Positions 7,734 to 12,358 of a stretch of 12,358 bases of DNA are shown in pieces. Each line of letters begins with the position of its first letter. Position 1 is the first letter of the stretch. The stretch covers positions 1 to 12,358 of the forward strand of contig JAQTOL010000045.1 of assembly GCA_028748945.1 (NCBI GenBank), written 5' to 3'. Source of the DNA: Paludibacter sp. Lineage in GTDB: Bacteria; Bacteroidota; Bacteroidia; Bacteroidales; Paludibacteraceae. The notes under the pieces are model-generated. The model was not told the origin of the DNA and searched no databases. It was given only the letters and a program-made list of their open reading frames with translations. A program made the position numbers and the translations under genes.

Positions 7734-9500
7734 CTAGCTTTCTCTTTTCCCCTTTAAAAGTAAGTTCACGGCATCTTGCAGCGAACCGGCTTTAGTCACG
7801 GCTCCTGAATTGACAAAGAAAATTTCATCGGCACTCTCAATGGTGTTTAACCGGTGAGCAATAATAATGCGTATGGTACTTTTGGGTAATTTGCTTAATA
7901 TATCGTCGAGTAATTGTTCTGTAACCGTATCGATATTGGCAGTTGCTTCGTCGAGAATCAAAATTTCTGGTTTTCGCAATACGGCACGGATAAAGGCGAT
8001 GAGTTGCTTTTGTCCTAAACTGACGCCATCGCCCGATGCATTTATTCTGGCATTCAGTCCACCATCGAACCTTTCTATTAATCCGTCTAAACCCGATTCA
8101 GACAGCACGTTCGATAAAGCCTCGTTTGAAACATCCTTGTATAACCCATTTCCATACAAGATATTATCCCGGATAGTTCCGGTAAAGAGAAAAGGCTCCT
8201 GCAGAATAAATCCGATTTTAGAAGTACGTGTTTCGACATCCATTGAACGTATATCGATCCCATTCAGAATGATTTTTCCTTTCGTAGGATCATATAAACG
8301 TGCCATCAACGAAGCTGTGGTTGTTTTTCCACCTCCGGTAGGACCTACAAATGCGTAGGTTTTTCCACGTTCCAAATCGAAGCTAACATCCGTCAGAACT
8401 TCCTTTCCGTTAGGATATGAAAATGAAACATGACGAAACGACACCACACAACAGCTATCTTCTTTTTCTTGTTTTTCAATAACTGCTAAATTATTTTCCA
8501 TCGCCAATATCTGAGATATACGGTCCCAACCGGCAAGAGCCACCTGAAAATTTGCCCATAGAGTGGCTATTTGTCGCAGCGGATTGTAAAACTGTGCAAT
8601 ATAAGCCAGGAAGCTAATAAGCAAACCCACTGAAAACTCACCTTTTGAAATCATATAAATTCCTAAAGCCATCACCACCATTTGTCCGATATTCGAAGAA
8701 AATCCGTACACAGGAATAAACATATTATTAGCAATACCTGCTTTCACAGCGCTTTGGTAGTTTTCCGTATTGACTTCATCAAAACGTTTCCGGAAATAAT
8801 CGCGGCGGTTAAAAGCCACAATCACTTTAAAATTATTCAGACTTTCCTGAATTTCCGCACTGAGAGTTCCGGTGCTTCTCATATTGACTGTGTTCCGGTT
8901 TTTTACCCAGGGGGAAATATTCCGGGTAAAAATCCATAAAGCCAGAGCAGGCGATAAGGCCGCCAGTCCAAGCTCAGGATTGATAGAAATAAGAAAGATT
9001 CCGGCTCCAATCATCGTAAAAATACTACTCATAAACTGCACCAACGATTGCGAAAAGAATTGATTAATTTTATCGGTATCGTTATTTACTCTCGAAATCA
9101 AATCACCCGCTTTATTCTGATTGAAAAAATCTATGGGCAACTCCTGCAATTTATTAAAAACGATATTCCGGACATTATACAACATGCGCTGCCCGACGCG
9201 CCCCATCAGTTGTGTCTGAGTGTAACCGCTCACTGTGGCCAGTGCAAAAACCCCGAACAAAATGATAGAGTACCTTATCACACCATCATAATGTTTCGTC
9301 ACAATATAATTATCGACTGCATGTCCCATTAAATAAGGGGCAACAAGGTTTAGTCCGGCATTGATGAGAATAAAAAATATCGCGATGTAAAGGTTTTTAC
9401 GTTCTTTACCCATCAGTGTCAACAAGCGGTTCAGTGTTGTTGCTGTACTGACTTTCTCGAAACTTTGTGTCCCTTTTTTTATATTTAGGTTATAGCTCAT
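7734..9500 (-). CDS. ABC exporter subunit with catalytic (consensus) ATPase residues
   Basis: This membrane-ATPase fusion is one half of a heterodimeric exporter. The membrane domain spans about residues 30-325 with six predicted helices; the nucleotide-binding domain follows. Walker A is GPTGGGKT (386-393), the Q-loop FILQEP has Q434, Walker B ILILDE ends in catalytic E518, and the switch histidine is H549 in IIAHRL. The signature is degenerate: VSLGQKQ (493-499) instead of LSGGQ. I chose the ATG at 9500, giving 588 residues and an 11-base overlap with the previous stop (ATGAGCTATAA). A longer frame from a GTG at 9554 or an ATG at 9539 would add residues that do not look like an ABC N-terminus. 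The overlap implies translational coupling to the upstream subunit. The cargo is unknown; relatives export drugs, lipids or peptides. The GH2 gene follows after 49 bases. Confidence 0.93.
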   Translation of the reverse strand: MSYNLNIKKGTQSFEKVSTATTLNRLLTLMGKERKNLYIAIFFILINAGLNLVAPYLMGHAVDNYIVTKHYDGVIRYSIILFGVFALATVSGYTQTQLMGRVGQRMLYNVRNIVFNKLQELPIDFFNQNKAGDLISRVNNDTDKINQFFSQSLVQFMSSIFTMIGAGIFLISINPELGLAALSPALALWIFTRNISPWVKNRNTVNMRSTGTLSAEIQESLNNFKVIVAFNRRDYFRKRFDEVNTENYQSAVKAGIANNMFIPVYGFSSNIGQMVVMALGIYMISKGEFSVGLLISFLAYIAQFYNPLRQIATLWANFQVALAGWDRISQILAMENNLAVIEKQEKEDSCCVVSFRHVSFSYPNGKEVLTDVSFDLERGKTYAFVGPTGGGKTTTASLMARLYDPTKGKIILNGIDIRSMDVETRTSKIGFILQEPFLFTGTIRDNILYGNGLYKDVSNEALSNVLSESGLDGLIERFDGGLNARINASGDGVSLGQKQLIAFIRAVLRKPEILILDEATANIDTVTEQLLDDILSKLPKSTIRIIIAHRLNTIESADEIFFVNSGAVTKAGSLQDAVNLLLKGKRES

Positions 9501-11241
9501 AATTACTTGTGCTTCGTTGAGAATTAAAAATTTGAACATATTCAGGACTGACACTCATCAATGAATCATGTGTTCCGCTAGCCAGAATTTCACCTTCTTC
9601 CAGTAAAATTATCTGCCCGTAATTCATTACCGAGGCCACTTTTTGTGTGACGGAAAGCAAGGTTATCCCCGGATAGTTCCGTTCTACATTATCGAGTATT
9701 TTTTGTTCCGTCTGACTGTCGACCCGGGCTGTAAAATCGTCGAGAAGTAAAATTTTCGGATTAAGAGCCAGTGCCCGAGCCAACATTATGCGTTGTTTTT
9801 GACCACCCGAAAGACTGGTGCCGCGTTCGCTCACTATGGTTTCCAATCCTTCCGGTAATGCATCGATAAAATCATTCAACTCCGCTGTTTCAATGGCTTT
9901 TGACATTAATTCGTCAGTTACTTTTTCGTTAAAAGCAATGTTTTCGCGCAGGCTCATGTTGAAAATTACACTATCCTGAAATACGAATCCAATCTGGTGT
10001 TGAAAAGATTCTTTATTGTAAAGATTGATATTAATACCATCAAATAATATTTCGCCACCTGCCGGTTGAACCAGACCCGTTAGTAAATAAAGCAACTGGG
10101 TTTTTCCGGCAGCCGTAGGACCGATTACTGCTGTCCGGGTCCCGGGTTGTATTTTAAGCGAGATGTTTTCCAAAGCAGGCTTATCTCCATACATAACTGT
10201 AATGTTGTTCATTTCAATATCTCCGTTCAGCGGAGTGTTCAAAGTTCCGGTATCTCTTGTTTCATCAGCACTTAAAACCGAATAAATCCGACTGTACGAA
10301 ACAGTAGCCTGTACAATGAAATTGCTTATAAAACCAATAACGATGATTGGGAAAATAAGGATTACCAGATACGAACTGAAGGCGGCAAAATCACCCAGTG
10401 ACATAGTCCCGTTAATAACAAAGTGCCCTCCCAGTGCCAAAATCGTCAACGAAGCCATATTCCCGACGAAAACAACTATCGGTATCAGCGTGGCAAAAAG
10501 TTTCAATATGGATATTCCCAGGTCTTTGGCCTGCGTATTGGCATCCATGAACTTGCCATATTCCAGCATTTGGGAGTTTAATACCCGAATCAGTGCAGCA
10601 CCCAGAATGCTTTCGCTGATAACTTTGTTCAACCAGTCAATTACTTCCCGACTTTTCTTGAAAAAAAAGCGTAATCTCCGGAACACCAGATAAAATGCCC
10701 CGCTGATAATGGGGATAATGGCTAAGACAGATAAGGCAAGTTTCCAGTTGATTGATATAAGTAATATACTTGCGCCAATGATTATAAAAACCGATGAAGT
10801 CAGCGATACTATCGCCATCGATACAAATAATTTTATCGAATCAATGTCAGAAGTTAGATTGGTCAGGAGTTTAGAAGGGTTTGAGAGTTGGATAAAAGAA
10901 TAACTTTGTCTGGAAATTTTGTCTGCCAGTTTTGTTCTCAAATCGCGAGCAACCCTTTCCGAAGCATATGTCTGCAAAATGCCCTGTAAGAAAGTAAACA
11001 CGAAGATTATCAACGAAGCAACCAAAAATCCAATAACTAATTTCTGATAAGAAAAAACACCTTTCGAGAAATCATCAATTCCTTGTGAAATCAGTTTCGG
11101 GATCACCAGATTCGCACCATTACTTATCAAAGCAAAGCCGATTAAACTAAAGATCATTAGTTTATACGGCTTTAACAGGACAAGGATATTCGGTTTTTCC
11201 GGAGTTTTTCCCGGAGTTTGATTTGCAGATTTATTTTCCAT
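9490..11241 (-). CDS. ABC exporter subunit with a degenerate ATPase site
   Basis: This 583-residue membrane-ATPase fusion is the first gene of the exporter pair. The membrane domain covers about residues 28-320 with six predicted helices. The nucleotide-binding domain has Walker A GPTAAGKT (374-381), Q-loop FVFQDS with Q422, and a canonical signature LSGGQKQR (477-484). Two catalytic residues are replaced: Walker B reads ILLLDDFTARVD, with D502 where glutamate is expected, and the switch histidine is Q533 (VTQKVAS). This is the classic non-catalytic half of heterodimeric exporters such as TM287/288, BmrCD or LmrCD. Its LSGGQ completes the working site formed by the partner's Walker motifs. 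The N-terminus is short and hydrophilic (MENKSANQTPGKTPEKP). A 15-bp dyad lies about 30 bases upstream of the ATG and a -7 element about 110 bases upstream. Confidence 0.93.
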   Translation of the reverse strand: MENKSANQTPGKTPEKPNILVLLKPYKLMIFSLIGFALISNGANLVIPKLISQGIDDFSKGVFSYQKLVIGFLVASLIIFVFTFLQGILQTYASERVARDLRTKLADKISRQSYSFIQLSNPSKLLTNLTSDIDSIKLFVSMAIVSLTSSVFIIIGASILLISINWKLALSVLAIIPIISGAFYLVFRRLRFFFKKSREVIDWLNKVISESILGAALIRVLNSQMLEYGKFMDANTQAKDLGISILKLFATLIPIVVFVGNMASLTILALGGHFVINGTMSLGDFAAFSSYLVILIFPIIVIGFISNFIVQATVSYSRIYSVLSADETRDTGTLNTPLNGDIEMNNITVMYGDKPALENISLKIQPGTRTAVIGPTAAGKTQLLYLLTGLVQPAGGEILFDGININLYNKESFQHQIGFVFQDSVIFNMSLRENIAFNEKVTDELMSKAIETAELNDFIDALPEGLETIVSERGTSLSGGQKQRIMLARALALNPKILLLDDFTARVDSQTEQKILDNVERNYPGITLLSVTQKVASVMNYGQIILLEEGEILASGTHDSLMSVSPEYVQIFNSQRSTSNYEL

Positions 11242-11271
11242 ACCTATACAATCGTTTTTGGAGACTAATGT

Positions 11272-11286
11272 TTTGTTCAGAACAAA
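11272..11286. promoter_or_regulatory. 15-bp inverted repeat, candidate operator or leader element of the ABC operon
   Basis: TTTGTTC-A-GAACAAA is a perfect dyad with a single central base, 31 bases upstream of the first ABC gene's ATG. The one-base centre cannot form a hairpin loop, which favours a dimeric DNA-binding protein over an RNA structure. No regulator gene is in the window, so the binding protein is unknown. Confidence 0.4.
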
Positions 11287-11351
11287 TAATTTATTACTTT
11301 TTTAAATTACTGAATTGTAGTTTGATGTTTTTGATTTATTTTTTCAGTGGG

Positions 11352-11359
11352 CAAAGTTA
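11352..11359 (-). promoter_or_regulatory. Candidate -7 element of the ABC exporter promoter
   Basis: TAACTTTG on the minus strand fits TAnnTTTG exactly, about 110 bases upstream of the ABC start codon. The expected -33 position reads AAAT rather than TTTG, so the promoter is incomplete by consensus. If it is used, the 15-bp dyad at 11272-11286 lies inside the transcribed leader. Confidence 0.4.
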
Positions 11360-11527
11360 GTTATAACAGCACTTAACTATTTATTGATAAGCTATAAAAT
11401 ATCAGGTTCCCCTGTGAAGATTTGTAAAATACAGTGTTTTTCACGACTGAATGTAACATGTTATCAACTTTTAGAGACTGTTTTATAATCGAACACAAAG
11501 AAAACTCAAAGAAAAAGTTATCAACAG

Positions 11528-11558
11528 TTTGTAGTTCCGAAAAAAACATCTATTTTTG
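11528..11558 (+). promoter_or_regulatory. Consensus Bacteroidota promoter of rpmH
   Basis: TTTG at 11528-11531 is followed by exactly 19 bases and then TATTTTTG at 11551-11558, a full match to the TTTG-N19-TAnnTTTG consensus of the Bacteroidota primary sigma factor. Transcription should begin near 11565, leaving a leader of about 45 bases before the rpmH ATG. A strong housekeeping promoter fits a ribosomal protein gene. Confidence 0.75.
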
Positions 11559-11609
11559 CAGTCCCAAACTCCGAAATAAAGAAAAGTAACTACATAAATA
11601 CGAATAACA

Positions 11610-11768
11610 ATGAAAAGGACATTCCAACCTTCTGTCAGAAAGAGAAAAAACAAACACGGATTTCGTGAAAGAATGGCTACAGCAAACGGCCGCAGAGTAT
11701 TAGCTAACCGTCGTGCCAAAGGTAGAGCAAAGCTTTCAGTTGGAGATGAACCCCGCCATAAGCATTAA
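11610..11768 (+). CDS. rpmH: Ribosomal protein L34
   Basis: The 52-residue, strongly basic product begins MKRTFQPS and carries the L34 core [20 protein letters not shown], followed by [15 protein letters not shown]34 is a component of the large ribosomal subunit. Most bacterial L34 proteins have 44-50 residues; the extra residues here are a short C-terminal tail (VGDEPRHKH), a kind of extension seen in other Bacteroidota. It is transcribed away from the ABC operon, is preceded by a full consensus promoter and is followed 24 bases after the stop by a strong intrinsic terminator, so it appears monocistronic. The dnaA and rnpA genes that flank rpmH in many other phyla are not in view. Confidence 0.97.
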   Translation: MKRTFQPSVRKRKNKHGFRERMATANGRRVLANRRAKGRAKLSVGDEPRHKH

Positions 11769-11792
11769 TCAACTTGCTGGAACAGTATAAAG

Positions 11793-11833
11793 AAAGTAAA
11801 GACTTCAGGGTAAGTTTTTACTTTTTTTGTTTT
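11793..11833 (+). terminator. Strong intrinsic terminator after rpmH
   Basis: AAAGTAAAGACTT (11793-11805) pairs with AAGTTTTTACTTT (11812-11824), giving 13 pairs with one G-U around a six-base loop (CAGGGT). A T-rich tail follows (TTTTGTTTTT). It begins 24 bases after the rpmH stop codon and separates rpmH from the PASTA gene. Confidence 0.85.
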
Positions 11834-11954
11834 TATGCCCTTCAAACGCAATAAATTCTGTATTTTTGGCAAACTATTTTTATGTTTTTGGTGACAAAAA
11901 TATTAACAGGCTATTTTACAGATAATCTGTACTATAAATATTTTTCATTTTGTT

Positions 11955-11962
11955 TATTTTTG
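11955..11962 (+). promoter_or_regulatory. Candidate -7 element of the PASTA protein promoter
   Basis: TATTTTTG matches TAnnTTTG exactly and lies 59 bases before the ATG at 12022. The bases at the ideal -33 position (CTAT) do not match TTTG. Because of the terminator after rpmH, a promoter is expected between 11834 and 12021. An alternative TATTTTTG occurs near 11862. Confidence 0.35.
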
Positions 11963-12021
11963 CTCCATTATGATTTAGGTTGAATTCCTTAGATTCTCTA
12001 ACTTGTAACTCAAAACTATTT

Positions 12022-12358
12022 ATGAATTTCAAAAAATTTTGGAAGGAAACTTTCGCAGGGCTTATTTTGAAAAATGTGTTGATAGCGATTGCATTAATCG
12101 TATCATTGTCATGGGGCACTTTACTTATCATCGACTTTTATACACATCATGGACAAACGGAGAGGGTTCCCGATTTGCGTGGATCGACGTTAAATGAAGC
12201 AAAGGCTTTATTATCAAATCAAAGCCTTCATGCACAGGTAATTGATTCCGTTTACGTACGGAACAAAAAACTGGGAACCATTATTGATCAGATTCCGGGA
12301 CCAAACTCATCTGTAAAAAGTAATCGATCCATTTATTTAATAATCAATTCCAGTCAGG
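12022..12358 (+). CDS. PASTA-domain membrane protein, 3' end cut by the window
   Basis: The frame is open from the ATG at 12022 to the right edge, giving 112 residues. A short basic N-terminus (MNFKKFWKE) is followed by one membrane helix at about 16-38 (from LKNVLIAIALIVSLSWG), which probably acts as an uncleaved anchor with the rest outside the cytoplasmic membrane. A PASTA domain covers about 49-109: VPDLRGSTLNEAKALL, a strand pair, then QIPGPNSSVKSNRSIYLII. PASTA domains bind peptidoglycan fragments or beta-lactams in kinases and penicillin-binding proteins. No kinase or transpeptidase domain precedes this one, so it is the stand-alone type; in Bacteroidota such genes often precede a pseudouridine synthase and a D-Ala-D-Ala ligase gene (remembered, not visible here). 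More PASTA repeats probably follow beyond the edge. The in-frame ATG is the only convincing start. Confidence 0.88.
   Translation, partial: MNFKKFWKETFAGLILKNVLIAIALIVSLSWGTLLIIDFYTHHGQTERVPDLRGSTLNEAKALLSNQSLHAQVIDSVYVRNKKLGTIIDQIPGPNSSVKSNRSIYLIINSSQ

Larger units (their letters stand above)
11242..11609. other. Divergent intergenic region between the ABC operon and rpmH
   Basis: No gene is seen here. The region holds a 15-bp dyad (11272-11286) and a minus-strand -7 element (11352-11359) on the ABC side. On the rpmH side it holds a consensus promoter (11528-11558). In between are a 10-bp palindrome TAACATGTTA (11454-11463) and copies of GTTATCAAC (11460-11468, 11517-11525). Confidence 0.7.

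Noticed and set aside
7867..8358. 163-codon open frame on the plus strand within the second ABC gene
   Set aside because: It lies antisense to the nucleotide-binding domain with its Walker motifs, has no recognisable domain, and the composition explains the open frame.
10316..10693. 125-codon plus-strand open frame inside the first ABC gene
   Set aside because: It is antisense to the membrane domain of a clearly real gene and shows no family features.
11483..11719. 78-codon minus-strand open frame over the rpmH region
   Set aside because: It overlaps rpmH and its promoter antisense; rpmH is unmistakable and explains the sequence.
11916..12131. 71-codon minus-strand open frame at the start of the PASTA gene
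   Set aside because: It is antisense to the membrane helix and upstream region of the PASTA protein and has no recognisable features.

Overview
The window looks like chromosomal DNA from a member of the Bacteroidota, most likely a Bacteroidales/Marinilabiliales-type anaerobe. The reasons are an AT-rich sequence, Bacteroidota-type promoter elements (TTTG at -33, TAnnTTTG at -7), little visible Shine-Dalgarno sequence, a large secreted glycosidase ending in a type IX secretion (T9SS) sorting domain, and rpmH followed by a PASTA-domain membrane protein. The lineage call is inference; no rRNA or tRNA gene is present to test it.

Left part (1-3776, all minus strand): the N-terminal part of a secreted beta-propeller-like protein cut by the window edge; a secreted hypothetical protein split by a single-base frameshift in a G run; a small double zinc-ribbon protein; a class I SAM-dependent methyltransferase resembling the mycobacterial phthiotriol methyltransferase family; and a DUF423/YgdD small membrane protein. 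Two related stem-loops at 2045-2074 and 3334-3361 probably terminate the methyltransferase and DUF423 transcripts.

Middle (3896-11241, minus strand): two overlapping ABC exporter genes (9490-11241, then 7734-9500) followed after about 50 bases by a 1262-residue family GH2 glycosidase (3896-7684). The ABC proteins form a heterodimeric exporter with complementary half-defective nucleotide sites. The first lacks the catalytic glutamate and switch histidine but has a canonical LSGGQ signature. The second has both catalytic residues but a degenerate signature. The glycosidase carries a signal peptide, GH2 domains with both catalytic glutamates, two tandem F5/8-type-C (CBM32-like) modules and a T9SS tail, so it should act on polysaccharide or glycoconjugate at or outside the cell surface.

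Right part (11242-12358): a 368-base divergent intergenic region with a near-consensus promoter for rpmH, a minus-strand -7 element and a 15-bp dyad upstream of the ABC operon. Then come rpmH (ribosomal protein L34), a strong intrinsic terminator, and the start of a PASTA-domain membrane protein cut by the right edge.

I see no phage, CRISPR, insertion sequence, tRNA or clearly novel multi-gene system. The items most worth a second look are the frameshifted secreted gene, the asymmetric ABC pair with its upstream dyad, and the modular GH2 enzyme.
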